Source of the DNA: Liolophura sinensis | Taxonomy: Eukaryota > Mollusca > Polyplacophora > Chitonida > Chitonidae | Direction: 5' to 3' | NCBI RefSeq assembly: GCF_032854445.1 | Contig: NC_088296.1 | Coordinates: 2,315,246 to 2,379,245, forward strand | Length of the DNA stretch: 64,000 nucleotides | Part shown: positions 38,181 to 51,140 of the stretch, one piece after another | How positions within the stretch are numbered: the first letter of the stretch is position 1 | Layout of the letters: every line of letters begins with the position of its first letter | Made by a program: the position numbers and the translations under genes | The notes under the pieces: model-generated | Databases searched by the model: none | Seen by the model: the letters and a program-made list of their open reading frames with translations, nothing else | What the model was told of the DNA's origin: nothing

Positions 38181-40349
38181 AAATGCATAAATAATAGCAA
38201 TTTACACATCCCCAGACACCACAGCCTAAGCACAACACATAGATAATGACTCTTCGTAGTTACACCACATCAAAACCCAAACATACATATATACATACGT
38301 CATAGTCTGTATGTCTAACAGAATCCTTATGTTGAATTGGTGGAGTGTTATGTGTTATGTGTTATACTTAACAGAATAATGTGCTGCAATGCCAGCATTA
38401 AAAAGACAACAGAATTTTCATTAAACAGTTTTTTGTAGTACGGAGCGCTTAGATCAAAACTACTTTGGGCTGGAAGGGTTCTTTTTTCGGCCAGAATGCA
38501 TGAATGAGCATGGCCATCAAACCCCGCACACAGAGGTCGGTTCAAAGAAACCAGAGGGTTTGAAACCAAACGTTGCGCACCGACTAATTTAAGCCGCACT
38601 GGATAAAATGATAATGTCGCAAATGAACGTCGTCTGTAGAAAATCCCACTTGATATTTCATTACATTAGGCATTGCAGCATTTCGATAAGCTTATCTACA
38701 CACCGATTTCTAATTTATATTTGAATTACGTTGAAAACAAAATGTCATGAAGGCTTTGAATGACAAGGCTTAATGAAATAGCCTACTTTTTTCCAAATGG
38801 ACCTAGAGCAGAACATAAAAATGCTGCAAACATATCTGCATTTTAAGGACGAAGAAAAGGATATCATGTGGAAGCATGTAACCAGGCTTTCAAGCTGAAA
38901 ACTGGAGGCTTGTCCTTCTCACTGGGATTCTTTTTTGCGCAATTTCCTTTGTGTAATTTTTCTACACGTCTGCAAATCACAGCTGGTAGTCTTGATCACG
39001 TGGATTACCTACTGAGTGCACATTATAGCGCATGCGCCGCTCTCTGCATTCGCCTTACGTCACTGCCACCAAGTATGCAAAACACGATTCAAACCAACAT
39101 CTGACACAGTTTTATTGATGAATGCTGAATAAATATTTCTGCTCAAGGACACCAGTGGTGAGGCTGCGCCTGAACTAACCAACGTGGGTCAAACAGGCTC
39201 AAAATGTCAATCTTGGTTATAGTGGTGGCAGCGATGTAAAGCAATCGGCGAGATCGGCACCTGCACTGTAAACAGTATGTGCGTATTGGTGTATACAACT
39301 TTTATTCTTCCTTATCATATTTAACTAATATGTTGTAAATTCATGGAAAGCCTTTAAGAAGCTTTTCTACAGGACGGCTTATCCGAATTTTATACGCAGG
39401 AATATTGATCGATTAATGATCTGGTTTAGAGCTATGTAACTACACGTGATACGTTTGTCGCAAAAATATATCTAAAATTTTGTATTATCACGTCCCGTCA
39501 CGTTGCTTTTGCTAGTTATAAAACCTAACTATGCTCTGTTTCTACAGCCATATATATTCAACTGTCTGTAAAATCAGTCATACTCGCTACCAAAACTGAC
39601 TTTAGTTAGTGACACTTAATAACACGTTCATATTCTTGCAAAGAAAATCAAATTAGAACACTTTGTCTAATTCATAATGGTAAACTCCACAAGCTTGGTT
39701 TGGACACCAAGAAGTCATTGCCTCGGATGACGTCATAATTATTCAAAAACCTACTGTAAAGAAAAGAAACAGGAAGTGAAGCGCGCACCTGTTACGAGCA
39801 CATAACACGAAACACAAACAACTCGGAAAGACAAGTGCATGCTAAGCTGAATTTTCGATCGCACGGATCAATGATGTGGATGTTTAATAATTGATTATAA
39901 ACAACAGCACTGATTGTTAAGCTTTACAGTTTTACTGATTCCTTTATGTCGGTGTAAACACATGAAGATATATCGAAATAGTACGATACAATGTCGTGCA
40001 GTGTTTACTGGCAGCTTGTGCATTAATGAAAGATAAAACAAATCGAATACAGATATCTGTATCAATATAGAAAATTGAGACCAGATGAAGACTTCTCACT
40101 CGTTTTTTTTTTTTTAGTTAAGACTACTTCTGTAATACGCTAAACTGATCAGTGGAAGTTCTGGGCATGTCGCACAGTAAATGCATTTTCAGCCGTTTGG
40201 CATCACCTGGTAATCACTAATGTTATGTCAACAGATTTGCTGACTGGATAAGCCACCGCTACACCATGTTACCATTCAAGCTACAATGAAATTGTGTGAA
40301 ATATTGAACTTACAAAGGGAATGAGTGAAGTTTCTTTGGTCTTGCTACC

Positions 40350-40580
40350 CAGCGTGCCAGCGCAACGCAATGACCCAGGACCCTCCCACCAATTCGGTCG
40401 CTGTGAGTTCAAGTCCAGGTCATGCTGGCTGCCTCTCCGGCCGTGCATGGGATATCTATCAACAACCTACGCGTGCTCATGGCCTTTCCACTACATTTGT
40501 CCGGATTCCTCCTATCGTAATGCTGGTCAACGTCGTATAAATGAAACATGTTTGAGTAAGGCGTAAAACCCTAATCAAAT
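40350..40580 (+). repeat. SINE, nearly full, diverged
   Basis: gcgcaacgcaatgacccagg, gagttcaagtccagg and a 3' end gagtaaggcgtaaaaccc. Confidence 0.75.
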
Positions 40581-41606
40581 TTTAAAAAAATACAATATAG
40601 GAAATGTAATATATCTGAAGATACTTAACACACCGTACATTAGAAGTGTAAGGTAACACAGTTGGACAGGGCTCCGTATATAAAACCCCAGGCATACTAC
40701 AGCATGTGCCTCTATGTTTGGTAGCGTATCAGTGGAACCAGGGTCACCTTCTTGGCAACTTGTCGCTCTAGGCACTGGCCTAACCACCGCGGAATCTTAA
40801 TTCAACCTAACCTTGTTTGGTCAAGGGTATTGGAGGAGCACGCTGAAATGATCAACTGTAAGGAAATAAAGATGTACAAAGAACAAATCAGCGTGGTTTG
40901 TTCAGAATGTAAACAAACTATTTCCGTGTATAAACCCCGAAAAAGAATCATTACTCTAAGCTCTGGTAAATATTTTAGTGTACTGTTTTTCCCCTACTCT
41001 AAGTGTTACACAGTACTCAAGCCCCGTCGTACGCCTCTGCGCTCGTTCCAGCTGTAATAGTACCGCACAACCTCACGGAAGCCGACTGTTATCCTGCAGC
41101 CACACGGCAGTCTCGATTTCCTCAGCCTGTTCACCACGACAGACAGTCGTATCGACTATATACCGTAGGGAAACTAAAATAACTACATTTTTGCCGAATT
41201 CTGATTAACCTATAGTGCAAAAGTCGTATAGGTTACTTCTTCTTAGGCGTTTACAAGAACAGTTAGAAAAAAACCTCAACTGAGTTAAACTGACAAGGCG
41301 CCAGGTTTCACTGGCTGCGAGTGACCATTTGCCAGGTTTCACGTCATCTTCACTTATTTAGTTTTACGTCTTATGCTGTAGTCGTTTGTAACATTTCCCA
41401 CCAACAACTCAGTCACTCTTTTTTCTCCTGCAAACTACAGACGGTTAAAGTAGTTTCAATTCATCTTAATGTTTCCACATGACAATGGCGCTTTAGCTCT
41501 TCTTGTAAACAGCAAACTATGGCTACAGTATAGCCTACTTGAATTGGATGTATTTGTATTTTTGATATGTGGGCAGAAATTAGAAATTGCATGTGACACT
41601 AAGGAA

Positions 41607-42120
41607 TTAACAAATAACACAACACGATCTCTTCTTCGACTTCTTGTGATGTTGGCTTTCTGGCTGGCCGTCTATTTCGTCTCTGGGGGTCTGAGAGTAG
41701 GGTGCGGCGATGTCAATTATCGTATCTCGTGCTGTGTTCATCCTGCTTCCCTCCCTGCCGGAAAAGCCCCAGGTCGAGTTAGAGGGTGTCGGCTAGAATA
41801 TCTGCGTGTGCGCATGCGCTGGAGGTGACACTGTGCTAGTCGGCCTGACTGGCTTACAGAGAGGCCATGTCCTGTGTTCGTGGTCATAGGGGTCTACAAA
41901 CGCCTGGTGGACATGTTTCCCGTATGTCGGCTGTCTTCTTTGTTAGTTGCGGTGGTGATGTCGGTGGCAATATCACGGGCGGCATAACGTTATTGACAAC
42001 GCTGTGCACTTTTCCCCCATGTCGTGCGCGACGTGAAGACTGGTTTTGACGGCGGAGGAATTTGTCAGGGCGACTATGCGACGACCCGCCCGGATCTCCG
42101 CGGTAACCATGCACTATGAC
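41607..42120 (-). pseudogene. copy A terminal exon, decayed
   Basis: Collinear with the copy B terminal exon but with three lesions. The acceptor AG is AC (42,121-42,122). Five bases are missing near 41,940, shifting the frame. The codon for the glutamine of PIFQ is TAG, near 41,795. The last residues (KKSKKRSCCVIC) are still encoded, and the downstream 3'-UTR-like sequence is conserved. Alternative splicing to another acceptor remains possible. Confidence 0.6.
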
Positions 42121-42295
42121 GTATTTAAGCAGACAATAAATATTGATCAATGTTTTCGACCAGAATATTGCAGTCTTCTCGATCTAAATATGCATCCTAG
42201 ACAGTGACGAATTGATCAAAGGGAAAAACGCTTAATGTCCTCGATACGATAGTGTCCTTGATTACTTCCCTTTAGTTTGTATGGACGCGCGCGTG

Positions 42296-42430
42296 TATGT
42301 GTGTACGTATGGCTGTATGCTTGGGTTTTAATGTCATTGTTTACAATGTATCAGTCATGTGACGACGAGGAGTCACCAGGTGTGTGTACATGCGCTATGT
42401 TGTCTTATGGTAAGTAGAGACCAGGACGAT
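42296..42430 (-). repeat. diverged ACTC-tailed element relic (unit A)
   Basis: Recognisable by gcttgggttttaatgtc, tcagtcatgtgacgacgagg and agtcaccaggtg. It has a partner at about 52,497-52,580 in unit B. Confidence 0.55.
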
Positions 42431-42759
42431 CACTACAGCCATAACACCCCAACCTTTCACATAATAAGAAAACCGGCCTAACCAGCCCTCTCTCCTTGCT
42501 CTAACCTGCGAAATACAACCTCTTGTCAATTTACATCTGTCGAGGGTTTATTCTAACTGTTCAAAGTAAATGCTGAACTAACAGCAAATTACACGCTCGC
42601 TGGTACCATGGCTACAGCTGAATAAGAGACACCTGGAATTTTACGCGTTTGACATGCTACACTATTAAAATATATTGGGTTTCCCTTTGTGCCAAGGCAG
42701 GTTACACTGTTGCACAAAGATTTAAACAGGCTGCAATTTTACCTACACTTTCTACACAC

Positions 42760-43200
42760 CAACAGTCAGTTTTTTTCCTACACCCATAGTATACACCACC
42801 AGGCAGTTTTACATACACCCACTCTATACCCCACCAGGTAGTTTTACCTAAACCCACTCTATACACCACCAGGTAGTTTTACCTACACCCACTCTATACA
42901 CCACCAGGCAGTTTTACATACACCCACTCTATACACCACCAGGCAGTTTTACATACACCCACTCTATACACCACCAGGCAGTTTTACATACACCCATTCT
43001 ATACACCACCAGGTAGTTTTACCTACACCCATTCTATACACCACCAAACAGTTTGACATACACAAACTCTATACACCACCAGGCAGTTTTACCTACACCC
43101 ATTCTGTACACCACCAGGCAGTTTTACCTACACCCATTCTATACACCACCAAGCAGTTTTACATACACCAACTCCATACACCACCGGGCTGTTTAAACAT
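42760..43200. repeat. 35-bp minisatellite (unit A)
   Basis: Unit accaggcagttttacat plus acacccactctatacacc, about twelve copies. Confidence 0.92.
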
Positions 43201-43739
43201 TACCTAAACATGCATGAACTGGTTTGTATGGTTAGTGTGATCTAACTCGGGAAGACAATCGAATGGCCTATAGAAAATCGAAACATATCTTAATGTATCC
43301 TAAACATTTATTCATTCTATTCAAGCTATGTATTCGCAGTGAAGCAATATAAAATACTATAAAAACCAGAGTTAAAATAGGACTAAAATACCAAAAAAAA
43401 AAAGACAGCGTGAAACTAAAGCTAAACGACCGTAAAAGAGAGTGTAAAACTAGGGCGATGACAACAGAGTGGAGGAAAACCATCAGCCCTAATCCATACA
43501 TTTGTATTACATGGATAGAAGCTACTAAAACCTAACTAGTCCCGTTACTGGAAAATATATAATATTGTGACTTTTAAGGGAAAAGAAAAAAAAGATCTTT
43601 TCGTCCAGAATACACTCAATATAAAATTATTGTCCTAAATCTGGCATTGTATATTATAGCATGGAAGTGTTTAGTTTTAGTAAACTAAACTTTAGGTCGT
43701 TGTTGTTGTTAAACAAAATTTTCACGCGCATGTAGTTTT

Positions 43740-44585
43740 TACTTGCTATTTGTGGTATTGTCCATGTAGTTTGTTCTATAGTGCTTGCTATCTGTGGTAT
43801 TGCCGATGTAGTTTGTACTATAGTGCATGTTATCTGTGGTATTGGTCATGTAGTTTGTGCTGTAGTGCATGTTATCTGTGGTATTGTCCATGTGGTTTGT
43901 TCTATAGTGCATGCTATCTGTGGTATTGCCAATATAGTTTGTGATATAGTGCATACTATCTGTGGTATTGTCCATGTATTTTGTGCTATAGTGCATGTTA
44001 TCTGTGGAATTGTCCACGTAATTTGTGCTATAGCAATATCTGTGGTATTGTCTATGTAGTTTGTGCTTTAGCAATATCTGTGGTATTGTCCACGTAGTTT
44101 GTGCTGTAGCATTGTCTGTGGTATTGTCTATGTAGTTTGTGCTGTTGCAATATCTGTGGTATTGTCTATGTAGTTTGTGCTATAGCAATATCTGTGGAAT
44201 TGTCCACGTAGTTTGTGCTGTAGCAATATCTGTGGTATTGTCTATGTAGTTTGTGCTATAGCAATATCTGTGGTATTGTCTATGTAGTTTGTGCTATAGC
44301 AATATCTGTGGTATTGTCTGTGTAGTTTGTTCTGTAGTCCATTTAGTTTCTGCTGTAGTCCATGTAATTTGCGCTTTGGTGCATTTAGTTTATGATATAG
44401 TGCATGCAGTTTGTGATACGGCGCGTGCATTTCGCAATACGGCACATGGAGTTGGGGCTATAATATATGTAGATTGTGCTACAGTCCATTTAATTTCTGC
44501 TATATCCCATGTACTTGGTGCTGTGGTGCATGTAATCTGTGCTATAGGTTGGCTATAGTGCCTGTATGAGTGCTATAGTGCCTAT
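43740..44585. repeat. 21-bp minisatellite (unit A, part 1)
   Basis: Unit tagtttgtgctatagtgca plus tg, mixed with tatctgtggtattgtcca variants. It resumes at 44,690-44,785 and 44,970-45,200. Confidence 0.92.
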
Positions 44586-44591
44586 AGTTGT

Positions 44592-44681
<90 letters not shown>
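44592..44681. repeat. (CA)n microsatellite
   Basis: About 45 uninterrupted CA units embedded in the 21-bp array; absent from unit B. Confidence 0.97.
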
Positions 44682-44684
<3 letters not shown>

Positions 44685-44689
44685 ATGAT

Positions 44690-45200
44690 ATAGTCCATGT
44701 AGTTTGTGCTATGCAGCAAGTAGTTTGTGCGACTACACATGTAATTTGTGCTATAGTGCAGGTAGTTGGTTTTATAATGCATGTATTTATTTACTTATTT
44801 ATTTATTTATTTATTGATTGGATTGGTGTTTTACGCCGTACTCAAGAATATTTCACTTATACGACGGCGGCCAGAATTATGGTGGGTGGAAACCGGGCAC
44901 AGCCCGGGGGAAACCCACGACCATCCGCAGGTTGCTGCCAGACCTTCCCACATACGGCCCGGAAGGAAGTATAATGCATGTAGTTTATGGTAAAATGCTC
45001 GTTCTTTTTTATACAGTGCATGTAGTTTGTCTGGTAAAACATGTAGTGTGTACTATAATGCATGTAGTTTGTGTGATAGAACATGTAATGTGTGCTATAG
45101 TGTAGGTAGTTTGTGTGGTAGAACATGTGATGTGCGTTACATTCTATGTAGTTTGTGTGGTAGAACATGTAATATATGCTATAGTGTATGCGCTATACTC
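44690..45200. repeat. 21-bp minisatellite (unit A, part 2, split by a SINE)
   Basis: Same unit as the preceding array, interrupted by the SINE at 44,786-44,969. The later copies use a tagtttgtgtggtagaaca variant. Confidence 0.88.
44786..44969 (-). repeat. SINE insertion inside the 21-bp minisatellite
   Basis: Minus orientation, 5'-truncated. The 13-mer tataatgcatgta flanks both sides (44,773-44,785 and 44,970-44,982), as expected of a target-site duplication, although similar words occur in the minisatellite itself. Confidence 0.85.
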
Positions 45201-45239
45201 TGTACGCTGGAATTTTTCACTTTCATCGCATTTTCGTGA

Positions 45240-46518
45240 ACAGTTGTAGTGGTGAACAAAAATCGGAATGCTCAGCACAAACAATCGACACTTGACACGT
45301 TAATGACGAGCTTTGCGACCTGTCACGTACATATATGAACATCATATTGGTGGAAGATAAGCACTGTTTATCGAACGCTAAATTCCGCACGAGCGTCGTC
45401 GATCGCTTATTGTCACTCATGCCTTACAAAAAGTGAGAGTGCAGTGCACATGCGATTTCTACCCAGCAAATCTCTGCTGTGAGCTGCATTAGAACTCTGA
45501 ACACAATTGGCATTTTTACGATGTATACTATTATGTGGCATGTAATGCACAGAAGAAAAAAAAAAGAAAAACATTTTTTATGGACGAAAGCATAGATAGG
45601 AATAAAATGAGTTTATTTTATAAGTTATTTTCCATTTCTTTCTTTTTCACCACATAAACATTTAGTTTGCCAACTGTTAATAATATTAACGCAGAATATA
45701 TAAACATTATTTCCGTTTAGAAGTAAACTTTGTACTGCTTAAAATTATATACAATTTTAATGGAAAAATTGGTCAGCTTGTTCATGAAATCAGTACATTT
45801 CCTCGCTCAAATTCATATGTAAAAATTTAATGCGGACGTTATCGAGAGCTCTTTACATGTAGGAATAACCCCCAAAAACTGAGAATCTTAGCAAAACTTG
45901 TCTAAAGTAATAAAAATCTCAGTAAATACAAGATCATAGTAAAAGAATCACATCTCACGAACATGCATACATCGGTGAATCGGAATATTTGAGTTTATTT
46001 TATAGGTATCTTACAGAAATACGTTCTCGTATATACTGAGATTTTTATGTCAGGTGTAGACCGTCATGATGTAACAGGTGAAAGGACAATTTTGTGCTGA
46101 GCCAGTTTGATAGGCCTCGAAGTTACGTGGGTGCTGGGTAAGAAATCCTAGAGCCTCAGCCATCTTGAGACAACTTTATACATCTTCTTATTTCATAACA
46201 GGATATTACATACACATAAAATGGTTCAATGTTTAAACAAAAAGCCCTGCGAACAACGCAGCCTGTATTGTATTTGAAGCATTAGATATTACCCACGTAT
46301 GTCTCTCCTACATCACTGAAAATTGTTGGCTGCTTCTACTACCAAGTTAATTTTTATCTGTTAAAATTTGTATATTTTACGATATGGTTATGCTAGTTTT
46401 CATTAACGATACCGATCTTTGTGAATTTGTCGTCCGGTTTTGTTTTACTGGTTGACAGTCTGAACCCTGGCTTGGAGAGTCCGCTTACTGTCATTCATTA
46501 CGTGAGTTTAGAATACAG
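45240..46518. other. unique AT-rich stretch in the copy A intron
   Basis: No repeat, SINE or credible exon seen. Confidence 0.5.
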
Positions 46519-46686
46519 TTATTTATTTATTCATTTATTCATTTATTTATTTATTTACTTACTTCATTGGTGTTTTACGCCGTACTCAAGACTATTTCAC
46601 TTATACGACGGAGGCCAACATTATGGTGGGTGAAAACCGGGTCGAACCCGGGAAAAACCACGACCATCCTGAGGTTGCTGGCAGAC
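46519..46686 (-). repeat. SINE, minus orientation, 5'-truncated
   Basis: (ATTT)n, then gtgttttacgccgtactcaag and gtggaaaccggg-like body. I see no counterpart in unit B. Confidence 0.8.
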
Positions 46687-47239
46687 AGAATACGGGTAGG
46701 ATCCATAGCGATTAAACAGTTTCACAGTTAGTTAGCATTATTCAACAGGCTAAGAATTAAGTATCACGCCATATGTTGAAGAATATACAGATTTCCTGTA
46801 CCTCAATAAAAGTTGGAAGAACCAAATGTTTATAATGAGAGGGTGTGGTCAACAGATTTAGAAGGGCGCGGCTATAGTTATGGATATTGGATGAGTACGG
46901 CTTGACGCTACATCGGCAATATTTCAGCCACGTGGTGACGATACATAATGCATCATTTGAATGTTATATTACATTTACACTGTTACCGGATTATTTCCAT
47001 AAATTGTGAGAAATGATGTAAGGACATAGGCTTACATGTGTTGCACTCAGTCGATAGTCAGGGCTAACATGGCTTGTGGGCAAATCATGCAGTAAAAAAA
47101 TATCCTACCTCAATTCTCTGCCTAAACCACTTCTCTACACAAGACGTAAATAGAGAAAGAATGGTCCGTATATTGTACGTAAAAATCTTACGTACACCAC
47201 TGTATGAATCACTTTTATATTACTGCAGTTTACAGTACA

Positions 47240-47575
47240 TCTGAGTGTAGACTAACCCTAACTAGTTCCCTACACTGATCTATAGTGTAGACATCAAGCC
47301 ACACAATTTTCGTACGGTGCAATGTGGTGTACACATCAAGCCAAATCACTTCCCTACACTGCAATGTAGTGTAGACACCAACCCACACCACTTCCCTACA
47401 CTGCAATGTAGTGTAGACACCAACCCACACCACTTCCCTACACTGCAATGTAGTGTAGACACCAACCCACACAACTTTCCTACGGTGCAATGCAGGGTAC
47501 ACATCAAGCCAAACCACTTCCCTACACTGCTATGTAGTGTAGACATCAAGCCACACAACTTCACTACATACCATA
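47240..47575. repeat. 42-bp tandem repeat with internal palindrome
   Basis: Unit includes cacttccctacactgcaatg and tagtgtagacacc. ctacact and agtgtag form a short stem in each copy. Present in unit A only. Confidence 0.9.
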
Positions 47576-47579
47576 TACA

Positions 47580-48240
47580 TAGTGGATGTATATTGTGCCA
47601 TTGTGCCTGTAGTCATGCTATAATGTGTGTAGTTGTGCTATAGTGGATGTTTATTTTGCCTTAGTGCCGGTAGTTATGCTATAATACCTGCAGTTGTGCT
47701 ATAGTGGATGTATATTGTGTCATAGTACCTGTAGATGTGCTGTAGTGCCTGTAGTTGTGCTATAATGCCCGCAGTTGTGCTATAGTGGATGTATATTGTG
47801 TCATAGTACCTGTAAATGTGCTATAGTGCCTGTAGTTGTGCTATAATGCCTGCAGTTATGCTATAGTGGATGTATATTGTGTCATAGTACCTATAGATGT
47901 GATATAATGCCTGTAGTTGTGCTATAATGCCTGCAGTTGTGCTTTATTGAATGTATATTGTGTCATAGTACCTATAGATGTGCTATAGTGCCTGTAGTTG
48001 TGCTATAATGCCTGCAGTTGTGCTTTATTGGATGTATATTGTGTCATAGTACCTGTAGTTGTGCTATAATGCCTGCAGTTGTGCTATAGTAAGTGTAATT
48101 CCGCCATAATATCCGTATTTGTGCTATATTGCCTGTAGTTGTGTCGTAGTGCCTGTAGTTTTGTCGTAGTGCCTGCAGGTTAGCTATAGTGCCTGCATGA
48201 GTGTTATAGTGCTTGTAGCTGTGCTTTATTGCATATATGT
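47580..48240. repeat. ~20-bp minisatellite (unit A)
   Basis: Unit approximates gtgctatagtgcctgtagtt, with a longer-period pattern marked by tggatgtatattgtgtcata. Confidence 0.9.
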
Positions 48241-48326
48241 ATAACCTAATAACAACGAAGTAAGACTGTAAGCGGGTGAACACATGCAGAAACATAGGGC
48301 CTACCCTCTTTTATAGCAGTTAATAA

Positions 48327-48660
48327 TGAGTGAGTGAGTGCTTGGGGTTTAACGTCGTACTCAACAATTTTTCAGTCATATGACGACGAAGGAATCATTA
48401 GGGTGCATGTACGTATAATGTGCCTCCTTGTTGCAGGACGGATTTCCACCGCTCTTTTATTTAGTGCTGCTTCACTGAGACGACTTACCGAAGGCAAGTA
48501 AGCCGCCCCGCCCGAGCCATTATACTGATACGGGTCAACCAGTCGTTGCACTATCCCCTTCATGCTGAACGCCAAGCGAGGAAGTTACAACTTCCTCTTT
48601 TAAAGTCTTATGTGTGACTCGATCAAGGATTGATCCTGGATCTACCGGTCCCGAAGCGGA
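48327..48660 (-). mobile_element. ACTC-tailed element with 12-bp target duplication
   Basis: Flanked by perfect copies of agcagttaataa (48,315-48,326 and 48,661-48,672). The equivalent position in unit B (near 57,590-57,605) lacks the element. The insertion ends about 30 bp downstream of the copy A exon donor. Confidence 0.9.
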
Positions 48661-48692
48661 AGCAGTTAATAAAGAAATAATTTAACTCTTAC

Positions 48693-49016
48693 TTCAATTC
48701 CGCCATTCTCTGTGGTAAATTTGTCAGGGTTAATTGTGCTCCAGTTTACTTCCTTTACCCGGATCTTATCACATCCGCCCAGTCGTTCAAACTGCCGAAA
48801 CACCCACAGGCGACGATTATCGGCACTCCGGTAATGACCGTCTTGGAAAGACACTCTTATCGGCGGAATGTCTCCGATATCACAGACACCATTACACAAG
48901 TCGTCGAGCGTCTCGCCTATAAGTGTCCCCTCGTGTTGAAACGTGAAGGCGTTTTTGATGGAATCCTGTGTATATGGAATGTTCGATGGACGGAGCTCAA
49001 TCAGTGCCCGAACCAT
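48693..49016 (-). CDS. uncharacterised gene, copy A, first coding exon (intact)
   Basis: The 108-codon counterpart of the copy B exon, with the same acceptor (tctgcttcag), the same start context and the same donor (GAA|gtaagagt). It retains DIPPIRV, DNRRLWVFRQFERLGG and ENGGIE. Differences from copy B include GHYRSADN against GRYWSGDN. The exon is open, but its partner exon at 41,607-42,120 is damaged, so copy A probably makes no full-length product. Confidence 0.6.
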
Positions 49017-49399
49017 TGTTTCTGAAGCAGACAAAACAACCACAACAATGAGCTCCATCACCAGACACGAAAGTTATGACACGAAAATTCAATTTCTACA
49101 CAATTCCCGTTGTTAGCAAATGGTTTCGTATCTTTCTCCGCTGCAAAATCACATGAGTGCGATATGCATCAAACGTGGGAAGAAAAAATAAAAACTAACT
49201 GTTACTGAAGACTTAATCAGGTCATGAACAAAGTGTTACACTTGTGAGTAGGCTACTAAATCTTGTAGGCAATGTCAACATGAATCACATACAGATCTGT
49301 CCAAATTTGCATCGTCAGCGAGAAAAAAGAAAACAGTAATCACTTGTACAATGTTTATTCACCAACAGCCAGAATAAAAATGTATACCATAAAATATAA

Positions 49400-49477
49400 G
49401 TTTATTTATTTATTTTTTTGTTTATTTATTTATTTTTACGATGGTGGCCAGCATTATTGTGGAAGAAAACCGGCCTA
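49400..49477 (-). repeat. SINE relic (unit A)
   Basis: Long T-rich reversed tail plus gatggtggccagcattat. The matching relic in unit B is at 58,337-58,478. Confidence 0.65.
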
Positions 49478-50096
49478 GCTAAAATACCATAAAGAAGATA
49501 TTAGTAAACATTTATGAATGTAAAGACATGATTCATTGACTCTGAGGCAGGTCGAATTGTTTGAGTTAAATTTATATGTAACGTTCCTCATTTGATCATT
49601 CACAGGAAGCTTTATTTAATAATTTTTTTTTCTTATGATATTTATGAATACATTTAACACCAAACTCAATAATTTTTTCACTGATGCAATACTGATGAAT
49701 TTTTAGAGTGCAGGAAACCGAAGCGTCCGTGGAAACCCACGAATATTTGGCAAGTTATCGACAAATTTTCCCACGCGTGGCTAACAGATGAGCATACAGT
49801 ATTAGTGGAAGTCAAATGGTCTTCAACGAGCGTTACACCGCGCAAACCGCCTAACCAGCGTTGTAAATAATTTTTAGTTACCTATGACCAACAAGTAGTG
49901 AAAGCCGGGCAATTCACAAATTGTCCGTGTTAGATTTTGAACTGTCACCTCGCGTGTGTTTCAGTGATTGAAATGCGATATCTCAAGCACTCGGCCAGCT
50001 CCTGCTGCTTTCATCATGACAAACTAATGTATAATGAGACAAATGCTTTGTTTGCCTAAGTCAGACACTAAATCAATCGCTCTATACATTCTGCAT

Positions 50097-50262
50097 GGGG
50101 TTTTTTCATAAGGTTTTAGGCCGATGTCAAGAATATTTCATCTATAGGTGGCGGCCAGAATTGTGGTGGGAGGAAACCGGACAGCGCCCGGGGGGAACCC
50201 ACGATCATCCGCAGGTTGCTGGCAGACCTTCCCACGTGCGGCCTGAGAGGAAGCCAGCATGA
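50097..50262 (-). repeat. SINE relic (unit A)
   Basis: Body gcggccagaattgtggtggg and cgcaggttgctggcagac. Present at the equivalent place in unit B, so it predates the duplication. Confidence 0.8.
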
Positions 50263-51140
50263 CACATTGCGCGTCACAATAGTCATGTATCAGTGCTTCT
50301 CCCGGTGTGGTAAACGTAATGAGCTGGTGTAACACAATATTGAGGGCTTTTTGCCCAACACGAGCCACAACCGCGCCAACCCGCTGTTAAAACCGGCACA
50401 TGTGAGTGCTAAGGACGCTACTCAACCGCTCGTTTGTAGAACGGAGGCCGTGCGACTTGACGATTCACCCGCGTACACGTAACAACTAAATTGGGCTTTA
50501 AACTCTCTTGTAGGCTGAACGCAAGACATCACACAATCTCAGTCTCATTGCAACTAAAAATCTGCCGCCTTATGGTTAGCTGTTCGAAAGTGTATTACGT
50601 AATGCTGTTATTAAGTCATATTTTAAATTTCAAATCGTGGCCAAAATTCATCATCCAGTATGCAGTTGTCCAAGTCAATGTAGAATACCAGCAGCTTTAG
50701 TCCATAATTAATATCACGTTATACAATTATTTTGGGCTAGGCAATTATTTTAAAAACTAAATCTGGTATTAAGTCTAAAAACAGTTTTGAACAACCGGTC
50801 TCTAGTCACAGGCCTGCCAATAATAGGGTGTGAGCCTAGCTTTGCACAAAATTGGTGACAAATACGACAAACCTTGAGTTCTCCCGTGCGACAAAAAAAG
50901 ACATTTCTCGTCCAAGAGATGATTTGGCCTCATGAAGGAGTCATAGTCCATGGATATGTTGCGGCCGATGCAATGCGTATTATTCAACACGTCCTAGTTA
51001 ATGGACTATACTGATAGCGGATAAATGTTCTATTCGGTCAATCATAGATTTCAATTGCTTTAAACCTTACTGATTTATATATTTATTTGCAGTTTACTGC
51101 CACACCGCATCACGTAGAACCTGATATTGCAGCCAAAACA

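Larger units (their letters stand above)
28755..41089. other. gene-poor interval
   Basis: SINEs, one ACTC element, a 33-bp array and the CRE cluster. Otherwise unique AT-rich sequence with no frame that I can support as coding. Confidence 0.5.
42121..48692 (-). other. intron of gene copy A (6.6 kb, repeat-filled)
   Basis: Holds a diverged ACTC-type element relic, minisatellites with 35, 21, 42 and 20 bp units, a (CA)n tract, two SINEs and a recent ACTC-tailed insertion ending about 30 bp from the donor. Confidence 0.6.

Noticed and set aside
41884-42150. Intact independent gene in copy A
   Set aside because: The 88-codon frame is the copy B terminal exon truncated by the 5-base deletion; its apparent start is not an ATG.
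2737-48240. CRISPR-like direct repeats
   Set aside because: The arrays are contiguous minisatellites without unique spacers, in a eukaryotic context.
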